Shown here: positions 17,390-26,863 of the stretch, piece by piece | Numbering within the stretch: the first letter of the stretch is position 1 | Layout: every line of letters starts with the position of its first letter | Assembly: GCF_000349325.1 (NCBI RefSeq) | Contig: NC_020504.1 | Span: 3,568,053 to 3,632,052 of the forward strand | Direction: 5' to 3' | Origin: Streptomyces davaonensis JCM 4913 | Lineage (GTDB): Bacteria > Actinomycetota > Actinomycetes > Streptomycetales > Streptomycetaceae | Length of the DNA stretch: 64,000 nt | The notes under the pieces: generated by a model | Database searches by the model: none | Seen by the model: only the letters and a program-made list of their open reading frames with translations | Told to the model about the DNA's origin: nothing | Program-made: the position numbers and the translations under genes

Positions 17390-17896
17390 ATGGGCACCAT
17401 CGACACGATCAAGGACTTCTACGGTGACGTCGCCGACGACTGGAAGAAGGCCTGGGACGACCTCCTCGACCGCGACGATGACGACGATCTGCCCTTCGGG
17501 CTGCCGGCGGGCGCGTTAGCGGCCATGCCCGCGGACACGCTCCGCACGCTCGCGACCATGTCCCTGCTCCAGGACGACGACAAGAAGAAGAACAAGAGCA
17601 AGAACAAGAACCTCGCGGCCCTCGCGCTGCTCTCCGGAGCGGGTGCGGGAGTCGGGGCCGGGGCCACGGTCGGGGCCGTCGGTGCCCCGCTCGCGGCCGT
17701 CGGCGCTCCCCTCGCCGCCGCCGGTGACATGGCGCAGCAACTGGCCGCGCTGCCCCAGCAGCTCCAGCAACTGACCGAGGTGGTCGGCCTGTTGACGGAG
17801 GCCCTGAAGGCGGTCGAGCCACTGCTCGGCGCCGCCGGAGCCGTCGGTGGCGCCGTCGGAGCGGTCACCAGGAGCGCGGCGGGCAAGAAGGCCTGA
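17390..17896 (+). CDS. Unrecognised Ala/Gly-rich protein with acidic and basic patches
   Basis: 168 aa; no family recognised. In order: an amphipathic acidic N-terminus (FYGDVADDWKKAWDDLLDRD with a DDDDD run), a helical LPAGALAAMPADTLRTLATM segment, and a lysine/asparagine patch KKKNKSKNKN near 66-75. Then follows a low-complexity hydrophobic Gly/Ala stretch with a direct repeat (VGAPLAAVGAPLAAAG), and amphipathic helices rich in Gln and Leu. There is no signal peptide. It could associate peripherally with membranes or lipid surfaces, which is inference. It has a good ribosome site and precedes the ABC1 kinase gene by 24 nt, so the two are almost certainly co-transcribed. Confidence 0.8.
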   Translation: MGTIDTIKDFYGDVADDWKKAWDDLLDRDDDDDLPFGLPAGALAAMPADTLRTLATMSLLQDDDKKKNKSKNKNLAALALLSGAGAGVGAGATVGAVGAPLAAVGAPLAAAGDMAQQLAALPQQLQQLTEVVGLLTEALKAVEPLLGAAGAVGGAVGAVTRSAAGKKA

Positions 17897-17920
17897 CCCG
17901 GGCCGAAAGGACCCCTGCTC

Positions 17921-19420
17921 ATGGCTCCGCGCACGGGCAGCCGGCTGCGGACGGTGGCCGCCGTACTGCGGCAGGTCGTCGGCGAGACCAGGTCGGCCCC
18001 GCCGTCCGACGCCCCGGACGACAGGGAGCGGCGGCGGGCCCGGGCCGTGCGCGGCGCCCTGGAGAGCCTCGGCCCCTTCTACGTGAAGATCGGCCAAATG
18101 CTCTCCACCCGGCCGGACATGGTCTCCCCGATCATGATCGAGGAGCTCCAGAACCTGCACGACGAGGTGGACGTCCAGCCGTTCTCCGAGCTGGAGCCGG
18201 TGCTGGAGCGGAACCTCGGTCCTGACTGGAAGCGGCATTTCGACGACATCGACGTCGAGCGTCCGCTGGGCGCGGCCTCCCTGGCGCAGGTGCACCAAGT
18301 CACCCTGGCCGACGGCCGGCCCGGGGTGATCAAGGTGCAGCGGCCCGGGATCCGGGACACGGTCCTGACCGACATGGCACTGCTGCGCAAGGCAGCGCGG
18401 CTGATCGCGCGGGCCGCGCCGCGGTTCAGCGCGGTCGTCGACGTGGAGGCGATGCTCGGGGGCGTCTTCGACGCCATGGAACCCGAACTGGACTTCACCA
18501 AGGAGGCGGCCAACATGGACCGGGCGCGCGAGGCCCTGCGCGGCTTCGAGCGGCTGTCCGTGCCGAGCGTCCTCGCCGCCACCGAGGGCGTCCTGGTGCA
18601 GTCCATGGCCCCCGGGGTCTCGGTGCGCAAGGCGGACCCCGCCGCCTTGCGCGACCGCGACCGGCTCGCCGTCAGCCGTGAACTGATCGCGTTCATGTAC
18701 CGCAGCTACTTCATCGAGCGCGTCTATCACGCCGATCCGCACGCCGGGAACGTCTTCGTCACCGGCGACGGCGAGGCCACGCTGATCGACTGGGGCATGA
18801 TCGGCCGGATCGACCAGCGGACCAGCATGCGGCTGCTGCTGGTGCTGATGGCCGTCGCCCAGAACGACGGGCACGGCCTGGCCAAGGCCTGGGTGGAGAT
18901 GGGCCGCACCACACCGTGGTCGGACATCCCCGGGTTCTCCCAGGACATGGCGGCGCTGGTGCCGAAGGTCGCGACGGCCTCCCTGGAGGAGCTGAACTTC
19001 GGCATCACGCTCACCAGCGTGCTGGAGAAGTCCACCCGCAGGGGCATCGCCTCCTGTCCCGCGGTCTCCCTGCTCGGCAAGTCCTTCGCCAACCTGGAGG
19101 GCTCGGTGCGCTGTCTGGCGCCCGAGCTCGCGCTGGTCGACGTCTTCCAGCGCGAGGTCCCCCGGATCGTCCTGCACATGGTGCGCGAGGCCGGCTCTCC
19201 GCAGGCGTCGGCCCGGCGGCTGCTGGAGGCCACGCTCACCCAGGCCGGGGCCTCCGAACAACTCCGGGCCCTGAACGACGACATCGCCGACCGCGCTCTG
19301 CGCGTGCAGTTCAGCGAGGTCGTGCCGACCCGGTCCCAGGGCGGCCGGTCAGGACCGCACGCGGCGCTCGCCCTCGGCGCCCTCGCCCTCTATCTGGACC
19401 ACCGGCGGCGCAAGGCGTGA
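17921..19420 (+). CDS. ABC1/AarF/UbiB-family atypical kinase
   Basis: 499 aa. Hallmarks of the ABC1 family are intact: VKIGQMLSTRPD (KxGQ), PLGAASLAQVHQ (Ala-rich nucleotide loop), VIKVQRPG (catalytic Lys), HADPHAGNVFV and LIDWGMIG (DFG equivalent is DWG). A short hydrophobic helix near the C-terminus (AALALGALALYLDHRRRK) is a likely membrane anchor. The family supports quinone or lipid metabolism at membranes through ATPase-like activity. Here it sits between an unknown protein and an azole-lipid synthetase, which suggests lipid handling, but this is inference. A second, distant ABC1 gene lies at 54199-55566. Confidence 0.88.
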   Translation: MAPRTGSRLRTVAAVLRQVVGETRSAPPSDAPDDRERRRARAVRGALESLGPFYVKIGQMLSTRPDMVSPIMIEELQNLHDEVDVQPFSELEPVLERNLGPDWKRHFDDIDVERPLGAASLAQVHQVTLADGRPGVIKVQRPGIRDTVLTDMALLRKAARLIARAAPRFSAVVDVEAMLGGVFDAMEPELDFTKEAANMDRAREALRGFERLSVPSVLAATEGVLVQSMAPGVSVRKADPAALRDRDRLAVSRELIAFMYRSYFIERVYHADPHAGNVFVTGDGEATLIDWGMIGRIDQRTSMRLLLVLMAVAQNDGHGLAKAWVEMGRTTPWSDIPGFSQDMAALVPKVATASLEELNFGITLTSVLEKSTRRGIASCPAVSLLGKSFANLEGSVRCLAPELALVDVFQREVPRIVLHMVREAGSPQASARRLLEATLTQAGASEQLRALNDDIADRALRVQFSEVVPTRSQGGRSGPHAALALGALALYLDHRRRKA

Positions 19421-19511
19421 TCCCGCGCCCCCGCGCACGCCCTCACACCCTCATCCGTCCCTTGCGTGTGACGTGTCCCGTCACCGTTGAAGCGAAAGCC
19501 TGTGCCTGCCT

Positions 19512-20261
19512 GTGAGTGTCACAACAGAACAACCGTGGTTCCCCCGCGCCCTGCCGGGTGCCCCCAGTCCCCAGGTCCGGCTCTTCTGCGTCCCCCACGG
19601 CGGCGCCGGCGGCTCGGTCTTCCGGCCCTGGCAGAGCCTGCTCGGCCCCGGCACCGAGGTCGTCCCCGTCCAGTTGCCCGGCCGGGAGATCCGGGTGACC
19701 GAGCCCGCCGAGCGATCGGTGGTACAGCTCGCCGAGCGGCTCGAAGGCCCCCTCACCCGACGGGCCGAAGGGCTGCCGTACGTCCTGTTCGGCCACAGCA
19801 TGGGAGCGCTGCTGGCCTATGAACTCGCCCTCGCCCTCCAGGAGTCGGACCGGCCGCCTGCCGCGCTGGTGGTCTCCGGCAGTGTGCCGCCGCACGTGCC
19901 GCGCCGCACTCCGGTGATGCACCGGCTGCCGGACGAGGAGTTCGTGGCGGGCCTGCGCCGACTCGGCGGCGTACCACCGGAGTTGCTCGCCGACGAGGAG
20001 TGGCTCGCCCTCTTCCTGCCTCAGCTGCGCGCCGACTTCGAGGCCGCCGAGACCTACCGGGCCCTGGACGCCCTGCGCCCCGGTGTCCCGCTGCTCGCCC
20101 TGGCCGGTGCCGACGACCCCGCCGCCGCACCGGACGAGGTCGAGAACTGGCGGGACCTCGGTACCGATGTCACGGTCCGGGTCTTCGACGGCGACCATTT
20201 CTTCGTGTTCACCTCCGCCGAGGCGGTTCTGTCCTTCGTGGCGCGGGAGTTGGCGTGGTAG
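19512..20261 (+). CDS. Stand-alone (type II) thioesterase
   Basis: 249 aa alpha/beta hydrolase of the GrsT/RifR type that acts with NRPS/PKS enzymes. LFCVPHGGAGGSVF gives the oxyanion region. GHSMGALLAY carries the nucleophilic Ser (near 96). GADDPAAAP contributes the Asp region, and FDGDHFFVF the catalytic His. It starts with GTG 91 nt after the kinase gene and overlaps the methyltransferase gene by 7 nt. The downstream synthetase lacks an integral TE domain. This protein may therefore perform product release rather than only editing, which is inference from the domain inventory. Confidence 0.9.
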   Translation: MSVTTEQPWFPRALPGAPSPQVRLFCVPHGGAGGSVFRPWQSLLGPGTEVVPVQLPGREIRVTEPAERSVVQLAERLEGPLTRRAEGLPYVLFGHSMGALLAYELALALQESDRPPAALVVSGSVPPHVPRRTPVMHRLPDEEFVAGLRRLGGVPPELLADEEWLALFLPQLRADFEAAETYRALDALRPGVPLLALAGADDPAAAPDEVENWRDLGTDVTVRVFDGDHFFVFTSAEAVLSFVARELAW

Positions 20262-21022
20262 CCCGCGAGGGCCGGTACGGCGTCGACGGGCCCGGCTGGA
20301 TGATCGGGCTCGGCGCCTCGGTGCTGCTGCCGCTGCTCGCGGTGGCGGCCGGCGCGCCCCGTCGGCTGCTGCGGATCCCGGCGGTGACGGCCGCCCCGGC
20401 CGGGCTGTTCCTGCACTCCAGTGTGCGGGGCAAGTTCCTGGTCTGGGAGGAGCTGCTGGACGGTCTCCGGCTGCGCGGCGACGAGCAGGTGCTGGACCTC
20501 GGATGCGGGCGGGGAGCGGTGCTGACCGCGGTCGCCCGGAGGGTGCCCCGGGGCCGGGTCACCGGCGTCGATCTGTGGCGCTCGGTCGACCAGTCCGGGA
20601 ACCGCGCGGAGACCACGCTGGACAACGCCGGCCGGGAGCGGGTCGCCGAGCGGATCGACCTGGTCACCGCCGACATGCGGGAACTGCCCCTGGAGGACGA
20701 CCGGTTCGACCTGGTGGTCTCCAGCATGGCCCTGCACAACATCACCGACGCGCGGGGCCGTGCGGAGGCGGTGGGCGAGGCATACCGGGTGCTGCGACCG
20801 GGCGGCCGACTGCTCATCGTCGACATCTTCCACACCGCCCAGTACCGCGACCTCCTGCTCGCCGCCGGCGCCCGGAACGTCACCCGCGCCGATGTGGGCC
20901 ACCGCATGTGGTGGAGCGGCCCTTGGGTGCCGACCCGGTGGGTGCGCGCGGACAAGCCCGCCCTCACGAGCACGACCGGCACGAGGAAAGCCGCCACGGA
21001 ATCAACCGGAGGAACAGCATGA
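20255..21022 (+). CDS. SAM-dependent class I methyltransferase with N-terminal membrane anchor
   Basis: 255 aa. A hydrophobic helix (WMIGLGASVLLPLLAVAAG, about 14-32) precedes the Rossmann domain. Motif I is VLDLGCGRGAVL, motif II region is TGVDLW, and motif IV is FDLVVSSMALHNI, followed by VLRPGGRLLIVDIF. The GTG at 20255 overlaps the thioesterase stop, and its own stop overlaps the synthetase ATG (ATGA), so TE, methyltransferase and synthetase are translationally coupled. The acceptor is unknown. A carboxylate or thiol/amine of the lipid-azole product is plausible from context, and the anchor fits a lipid substrate. Confidence 0.88.
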   Translation: MVAREGRYGVDGPGWMIGLGASVLLPLLAVAAGAPRRLLRIPAVTAAPAGLFLHSSVRGKFLVWEELLDGLRLRGDEQVLDLGCGRGAVLTAVARRVPRGRVTGVDLWRSVDQSGNRAETTLDNAGRERVAERIDLVTADMRELPLEDDRFDLVVSSMALHNITDARGRAEAVGEAYRVLRPGGRLLIVDIFHTAQYRDLLLAAGARNVTRADVGHRMWWSGPWVPTRWVRADKPALTSTTGTRKAATESTGGTA

Positions 21023-24000
21023 ACACACCCCTGAGCACCCTCTCCCGCAGCCTCGTCGACCTGCTGCGCACCCGCGCGGCGCAGCAGCCCGAACGCCAGG
21101 CCTACGTCTTCCTCGACAGCCACGGCAGAGCGGAGAACGCCCTCACCTACGCGCAGTTGGACCGCCAGGCCCGCCGGGTGGCCGCGACCTTACGGGCCAC
21201 GTGCTCGCCCGGTGACCGGGTGCTGATCCTCTACCCGCCGGGCGCCGAGTACGTGAGCGCGTTCCTCGGCTGTCTGTACGCCGGGACCGTCGCCGTACCG
21301 TCCCCTCCCCCGCACGCCCGCAACGCGGCCCGGCTCAGGGCCATCGCCGCGGACGCGCAGCCCGCTGCCGCGCTCACCGGTGACCGGGCCCTGGCCGCCG
21401 TCCGCAAGCGGCTGCCGGAACTGGCGGAAATGGCCTGGCTGTCGACCGGCGACCTGACCGCCGATCCGGAGTCCTGGACGGACCCGGGCGCGGACGGCGA
21501 CAGCCTCGCCTTCCTCCAGTACACCTCGGGCAGCACCGCCGTCCCGAAGGGCGTGATGGTCACGCACGGCAACCTGCTGCACAACTCCGCCCAGATCCAG
21601 CGGCGCACCCGGGCCGGGGAGGAGTCCCGGCTGGTCAGCTGGCTGCCGCCGTTCCACGACATGGGGCTCATCGGCGGCATCCTCCAGCCGCTCTTCGGCG
21701 GCTTCCCCGGGGTGCTGATGGCACCGGGCACCTTCGTCCTGGACCCCGCGCAGTGGCTGCGCGCGATCTCCGACCACGCCGCCACGGTGTCCGCCGTACC
21801 GCCGTTCGCCCTGGACCTGTGCGTGGAGCGCGTCGACCCCGGCACGCACGAGCCGCTCGATCTGAGCACCCTGGACACGGTCATCGTCGGCGCGGAGCCG
21901 GTGCCGGCCGCCTGTCTCGACCGGTTCGCCGAGCACTTCGCCCCCTGGGGCATGCGCCGGTCCGCCCTGCGCCCCAGCTACGGTCTCGCCGAGGCCACGC
22001 TGATGGTGTCCTGCGGCGACCGGCTCACCGCCTCGTCGGCGCTCACGTTGGACGCTGCCGCGCTGGAGGCGCACCGGGTCGAGCCGGGCGGGGCGGGGCA
22101 GCGGCGGACGGTGGTCGGCTGCGGGAGCTCCGTGGACGGACAGCGGCTGCTCGTCGTCGATCCGGCCGACGGGACGCCGAGCGGGCCCGGACAGGTCGGG
22201 GAGGTCTGGGTCGGCGGGCCGAGCGTCGCGCGCGGGTACTGGAACCGGCCCGAGGAGAGCGCGACGGTCTTCGGCGCGCGCACAGCGAGCGGCGAGGGCC
22301 CCTTTCTGCGCACCGGGGACCTCGGGTTCCTGCGCGACGGCGAGCTGTTCATCACCGGCCGCAGCAAGGACCTCATCATCGTGCGCGGCCGCAATCTGTA
22401 CCCACAGGACATCGAGCGGTGCGCGGAGAGCGCCCATCCGGCGCTGCGGCCCCATGCCACAGCGGCCGTCGCGGTGGACCCGGGCGACGGCACGGAACGG
22501 CTGGTCGTGGTGGCCGAGGTGCGGCGCGGGGTGGAGCCGCCGCCGGTGGCCGAGGTCGCGCGGGAGGTCGGCCGGGCGATCACCGCGGAGTTCGACGTAC
22601 GGCTGCACCGGCTCGTCCTGGTCCGGCCGTCGACCGTGCCGAAGACCTCCAGCGGCAAGATCCGGCGCCGGGGGACCCGCGCGGCCCTCGTCGCCGGGTC
22701 CCTCGGCGTCGTCGCCGAGTGGACGGCCGTACCCGAGGTGGGCGAGGTGGAGACGTATCTGACCGGCCTGGTCGCCTCGCTCGTCCCGGGGGCACGACGC
22801 CCCGGACGCGAGGAGCCTCTCCTCGACCTCGGCCTGGACTCCCTGGCCATGCTGCGGCTCGCGGGGCGCATCGAGCGGGATCTCGGGGTGTCCGTCGCCG
22901 AGGACCTGCTCCACGACGCCCCGACCGTCGCGGCGCTGGCGGCGGCACTCGGGGACCAGCCGAGGTCCGGGCCCGGAACCGCGCCGCTCGCCGAGGACGA
23001 CCCGTACGCCCCCTTCCCGCAGACCGACACCCAGCAGGCGTACTGCCTCGGCCGCACCGGCGCCTTCGAACTCGGGAACGTCTCCACGCATGTGTACGTC
23101 GAGTTCGACGCCCCCGAACTCGACCTGAACCGCTTCGAGCGGGCCTGGCGGCGGGTGATCGACCGGCACGAGATGCTGCGGGCGGTGATGCTGCCGGACA
23201 GCAACGAGCAGCGGATCCTGCCCGAGGTGCCGCCGTACGAGATCCGGGTGACCGATCTGCGCGGTCTGGAGAAGGGGGCGGCCGAGGCGGAGCTGGCGGC
23301 GGTCCGGGAGCGGCTGTCGCACGAGGTGCGGCCCGCCGACCGGTGGCCGCTGTTCGAGGTGACCGCCAGCCGGCTGGACGACGGACTGCGCGTCCATCTC
23401 AGCATCGACTCGCTGATCGCCGACTTCTCCTCCGGCCGGCTGCTCTTCGACGACCTGTCCCGCTTCTACGGCGAACCGGAGGCCCAACCGCCCGCCCCCG
23501 CCCGCTCCTTCCGCGACCATGTGCGCGCCGAGGCGGAGCGGACCGGGACCCCCGAGTACCGGCGCGCCCACGACTACTGGTGGAGCCGCCTGCCCGAACT
23601 GCCCCCGGCACCCCAGCTGCCCACCCGCTCCGCGACGGTGGACGCACCTCGGTTCACCCGCCGGGAGACCGTCCTGTCCGCCGCGACCTGGCGGAGCCTG
23701 AAGGCGCGGGCGGCACGGGCCGGGCTGACCCCGAGCGGGCTGCTGCTCGCGGTGTACGCGGAGACGCTGGCCACCTGGAGCAACAGCCGCCACTTCACAC
23801 TCAACGTGCCGCGGCTGACCCGTCCGGTGCGGGATCCCTCGTACGACGAGGTGCTCGGCCAATTCGCCTCCTTCACCCTGCTGGAGGTCGACCACCGCGG
23901 CGCCGGGACCTTCCTGGAGCGGGCTCAAGCGGTGCAGCGCCGACTCCGGTCCGATCTGCGGCACTCGGCCGTCAGCGGAGTGGAGGTGCTGCGCGAGCTG

Positions 24001-26814
24001 ATGCGCCTCCAGGGCGGCTACGACCGGGCCCTGATGCCGGTGGTGATGACGAGCAACCTCGCCTTCGCCGCCGAGACCCCGACCGCGCTGGAGCAGCTGC
24101 TCACCCCGGTGTTCACCATCTCCCAGACCCCGCAGGTCACCCTGGACTGCCAGGCCCACGAACGGTCGGGAGCGCTGCTGCTGAACTGGGACTCGGTGGA
24201 CGAACTGTTTCCCGCCGGGCTGGTCGACGCCATGTTCGACGCCCAGACGGCCCTGCTGCACCGGCTCGCCACCGCCGAGGACACCTGGTCCGGCACCGCG
24301 CCGCTCCCCCTGCCGGAGCAGCGCCACCCGGACACGGGCCCCGAGCGTTCCGTACCGGATCTCCAGGTGCAGCAGCTCTTCGAGCGGCAGGTCGCGCTGC
24401 GTCCGGACGCGCCCGCCGTGATCGCCCCGGACCTGACCCTGTCGTACGCCGCACTCGCCGACGCCTCCCGTCAGGTGGCCCGCTGGCTTCGGGCGCACGG
24501 CGCACGGCCGGGGCATCTGGTCGCCGTCGTGATGGAGAAGGGCTGGGAACAGGCCGTCGCGGCCTACGCCGTGCTGTTCTCGGGGGCCGCCTATCTGCCG
24601 ATCGACCCCGACCTGCCCGTACGGCGGATCCGGCAGTTGCTGGAGCGGGGCGAGGTGGGTCTGGTGCTCACCCAGTCCCAGCTGACCCTGGACTGGCCGG
24701 ACGGGCTGCTGCGGCTGTGCCTGGACCAGCCGCTGCCCGCCGACACCGAGACCCCGCTCCCGGCGCCCGGCAGCCCCGACGACGTCGTGTGCACGCTGTT
24801 CACCTCGGGCTCCACGGGCGAGCCGAAGGGCGTGCGGATCACCCATCGGGCGCTGGTCAACTGTCTGCTGGACACCCTCGACACCCACCGGATCACCGAG
24901 GCCGACCGCTGCCTCGCGGTGACCGCCCTCCACCACGACCTGTCCGCCTTCGACCTGTTCGGAATGCTCGGCGCGGGCGGCGCCATGGTCGTCCCGGCCG
25001 CCGCCGACCGCCGTGACCCGGCGCACTGGGCGGAACTGATCGCCCGGAACGGCGTCACGGTGTGGATCTCGGTCCCGGCGATGATGGAGATGCTCCTGGA
25101 GAGCGGTGCCCGCCCCGACTCGCTCCGGCTGGCGTTCCTCGGCGGCGACTGGATCCCACTGCCCGTGCCGGGCCGGCTGAAGGACCTCGTGCCCGGCGTC
25201 GAGGTGGTCTCCATCGGCGGTCCGACCGAGACCACGGTGTGGAGCATCTGGTACCCGATCGCCGGGATCGACCCGGACTGGCGGAGCATCCCGTACGGCA
25301 CGCCCCTCGCCAACGTCCGCTACCGCGTCCTCGACGACCGGCTGCGGGACTGCCCGGACTGGGTGACCGGCGAGATGTACGTCTCCGGGGTCTGCCTGGC
25401 CGACGGCTACTGGCGCGACCCCGACCGCACGGAGGCGGCCTTCGTACGGCACCCGGAGACCGGCGAGCGGATGTACCGCACCGGGGATCTGGGGCGGTGG
25501 CGGCCGGAGGGCACCCTGGAGTTCATGGGCCGGGCCGACTTCCAGGTCCAGATCCGCGGCCAGCGCATCGAACCCGGCGAGATCGAGGCGGCGCTGCTCG
25601 CCCACCCCGACGTCACCTCGGCCGTCGTCACCGCCACGGCCCACGCCGACCGTCCCGGCCATGACGGTCTGGTCGCCTACGTCATCCCGAACGAATCGAC
25701 GGATGCCGCCGCCTTCGAGGCCGACCGCCGCACCGGGATCACACTGCTCGACCCGCTGGCCCGCGCCGAGTTCAAGCTGGCCCGCCACGGACTGCGCCGG
25801 GAGCCCGGACGGCAGCGCCTCCCGCTCCCCCGGGTGCCCGCCGAGCCGTCCCGGCGGCGCAGCGACCGGGCGTTCCTGCCCGAGCCGGTCACCCTCCCCG
25901 AACTCTCCGCCTGTCTGGGCCTGTTGGAGCAGGACGAGGTGGACGGTCTGGCCAAGTGCCGCTATCCGTCTGCGGGAGGTCTGTATCCCGTCCAGGCGTA
26001 TGTGCAGGTGAAGTCCGTGGCGGGTCTTGCGCCGGGCGCGTACTACGTCGACCCCGGCCAGAACGCCCTGGTGCCGCTGGCCGAGGGCACGCGGGTCGGC
26101 GCCGAGGTGCACGCGAGGCACAACCGGGCGCTCGTGGACGCGGCGGGTTTCACCCTGTTCCTGGTGGCGGACCTGGACGCCATCGAGCCGATGTACGGCA
26201 CGCTCGCCCGCGACCTGTGCCTGCTGGAGGCCGGGTACATGGGGCAGCTGCTGATGGACTGGGCGGCGGGGACGGACGTAGGACTGTGCCCGATCGGGGA
26301 GCTCGACTTCGAGCCGCTGAAGCCGGAGTTCGCGCTGGGCGAGCGGCATGTCCTGGCGCACGCGCTGGTCGGCGGCCGGGTGGACCGCACGGCCGCCGAC
26401 CCGGCAGCCGCCTCCCTCCCGGACCGGCTGCGGGGCTGGCTGCGCGAACGGCTGCCCGCGCACATGGTCCCCGAGCACGTCCTGCTCCTGGACAGCTGGC
26501 CGCTCAGCGCCAACGGCAAGGTCGACCGCCGCCGCCTGCCCGCGCCACGGCACACCGGCCCGGCGAACGGCTACGTCGCCCCGCGCACCGCCACCGAACA
26601 GCAGCTCGCCACCCTGTGGTGCGAGGTCCTGGACGTCCCCCGGGTGGGGATTCAGGACAACTTCTTCGACCTCGGCGGACACTCACTGGCCGCGACCCGG
26701 CTGATCGCCAGGATCCGGGACCGCTTCGAGATCTCCATCGGCCTGCGTGAGGTGTTCACCACCCGCACGGTCGCCGACCTGGCGAGCGCGGTGGACCGGC
26801 GCCGGGAGAGGTAG
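21019..26814 (+). CDS. Hybrid FAAL-ACP-Cy-A(Ox)-PCP synthetase (lipid-azole NRPS)
   Basis: 1931 aa, one complete loading module plus one elongation module. Residues 1-560: fatty-acyl-AMP ligase (LQYTSGSTAVPKGV near 167; WLPPFHDMGLIGG). Carrier 1: LGLDSLAM, phosphopantetheine Ser near 608. About 665-1110: heterocyclisation domain with the Cy signature SIDSLIADFSS (DxxxxDxxS, 797-805). About 1120-1850: adenylation domain with FTSGSTGEPKG, GGPTETT, YRTGDLGRW and A10 Lys1834 (ANGKVD). A SagB/McbC-like flavin oxidase (CRYPSAGGLYPVQAYV) is inserted at about 1559-1788, as in epothilone-type modules. Carrier 2: DLGGHSLA, Ser near 1889. No TE domain. Predicted product: a 2-alkyl azole carboxyl thioester. 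The hand-read A code, D-L-F-I-F-G-I-V-W-K, fits no residue cleanly. Confidence 0.93.
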   Translation: MNTPLSTLSRSLVDLLRTRAAQQPERQAYVFLDSHGRAENALTYAQLDRQARRVAATLRATCSPGDRVLILYPPGAEYVSAFLGCLYAGTVAVPSPPPHARNAARLRAIAADAQPAAALTGDRALAAVRKRLPELAEMAWLSTGDLTADPESWTDPGADGDSLAFLQYTSGSTAVPKGVMVTHGNLLHNSAQIQRRTRAGEESRLVSWLPPFHDMGLIGGILQPLFGGFPGVLMAPGTFVLDPAQWLRAISDHAATVSAVPPFALDLCVERVDPGTHEPLDLSTLDTVIVGAEPVPAACLDRFAEHFAPWGMRRSALRPSYGLAEATLMVSCGDRLTASSALTLDAAALEAHRVEPGGAGQRRTVVGCGSSVDGQRLLVVDPADGTPSGPGQVGEVWVGGPSVARGYWNRPEESATVFGARTASGEGPFLRTGDLGFLRDGELFITGRSKDLIIVRGRNLYPQDIERCAESAHPALRPHATAAVAVDPGDGTERLVVVAEVRRGVEPPPVAEVAREVGRAITAEFDVRLHRLVLVRPSTVPKTSSGKIRRRGTRAALVAGSLGVVAEWTAVPEVGEVETYLTGLVASLVPGARRPGREEPLLDLGLDSLAMLRLAGRIERDLGVSVAEDLLHDAPTVAALAAALGDQPRSGPGTAPLAEDDPYAPFPQTDTQQAYCLGRTGAFELGNVSTHVYVEFDAPELDLNRFERAWRRVIDRHEMLRAVMLPDSNEQRILPEVPPYEIRVTDLRGLEKGAAEAELAAVRERLSHEVRPADRWPLFEVTASRLDDGLRVHLSIDSLIADFSSGRLLFDDLSRFYGEPEAQPPAPARSFRDHVRAEAERTGTPEYRRAHDYWWSRLPELPPAPQLPTRSATVDAPRFTRRETVLSAATWRSLKARAARAGLTPSGLLLAVYAETLATWSNSRHFTLNVPRLTRPVRDPSYDEVLGQFASFTLLEVDHRGAGTFLERAQAVQRRLRSDLRHSAVSGVEVLRELMRLQGGYDRALMPVVMTSNLAFAAETPTALEQLLTPVFTISQTPQVTLDCQAHERSGALLLNWDSVDELFPAGLVDAMFDAQTALLHRLATAEDTWSGTAPLPLPEQRHPDTGPERSVPDLQVQQLFERQVALRPDAPAVIAPDLTLSYAALADASRQVARWLRAHGARPGHLVAVVMEKGWEQAVAAYAVLFSGAAYLPIDPDLPVRRIRQLLERGEVGLVLTQSQLTLDWPDGLLRLCLDQPLPADTETPLPAPGSPDDVVCTLFTSGSTGEPKGVRITHRALVNCLLDTLDTHRITEADRCLAVTALHHDLSAFDLFGMLGAGGAMVVPAAADRRDPAHWAELIARNGVTVWISVPAMMEMLLESGARPDSLRLAFLGGDWIPLPVPGRLKDLVPGVEVVSIGGPTETTVWSIWYPIAGIDPDWRSIPYGTPLANVRYRVLDDRLRDCPDWVTGEMYVSGVCLADGYWRDPDRTEAAFVRHPETGERMYRTGDLGRWRPEGTLEFMGRADFQVQIRGQRIEPGEIEAALLAHPDVTSAVVTATAHADRPGHDGLVAYVIPNESTDAAAFEADRRTGITLLDPLARAEFKLARHGLRREPGRQRLPLPRVPAEPSRRRSDRAFLPEPVTLPELSACLGLLEQDEVDGLAKCRYPSAGGLYPVQAYVQVKSVAGLAPGAYYVDPGQNALVPLAEGTRVGAEVHARHNRALVDAAGFTLFLVADLDAIEPMYGTLARDLCLLEAGYMGQLLMDWAAGTDVGLCPIGELDFEPLKPEFALGERHVLAHALVGGRVDRTAADPAAASLPDRLRGWLRERLPAHMVPEHVLLLDSWPLSANGKVDRRRLPAPRHTGPANGYVAPRTATEQQLATLWCEVLDVPRVGIQDNFFDLGGHSLAATRLIARIRDRFEISIGLREVFTTRTVADLASAVDRRRER

Positions 26815-26863
26815 GCGGCGCGGTCCGAAATCCCGTTCGGGGACGTTCCCTCTCTTCCGGCCG

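Noticed and set aside
21190..26682. A 5.5-kb open frame antisense to the azole synthetase
   Set aside because: Its sequence is low-complexity Arg/Gly/Glu/His, has no family motifs, and mirrors the GC bias of the real gene on the other strand.
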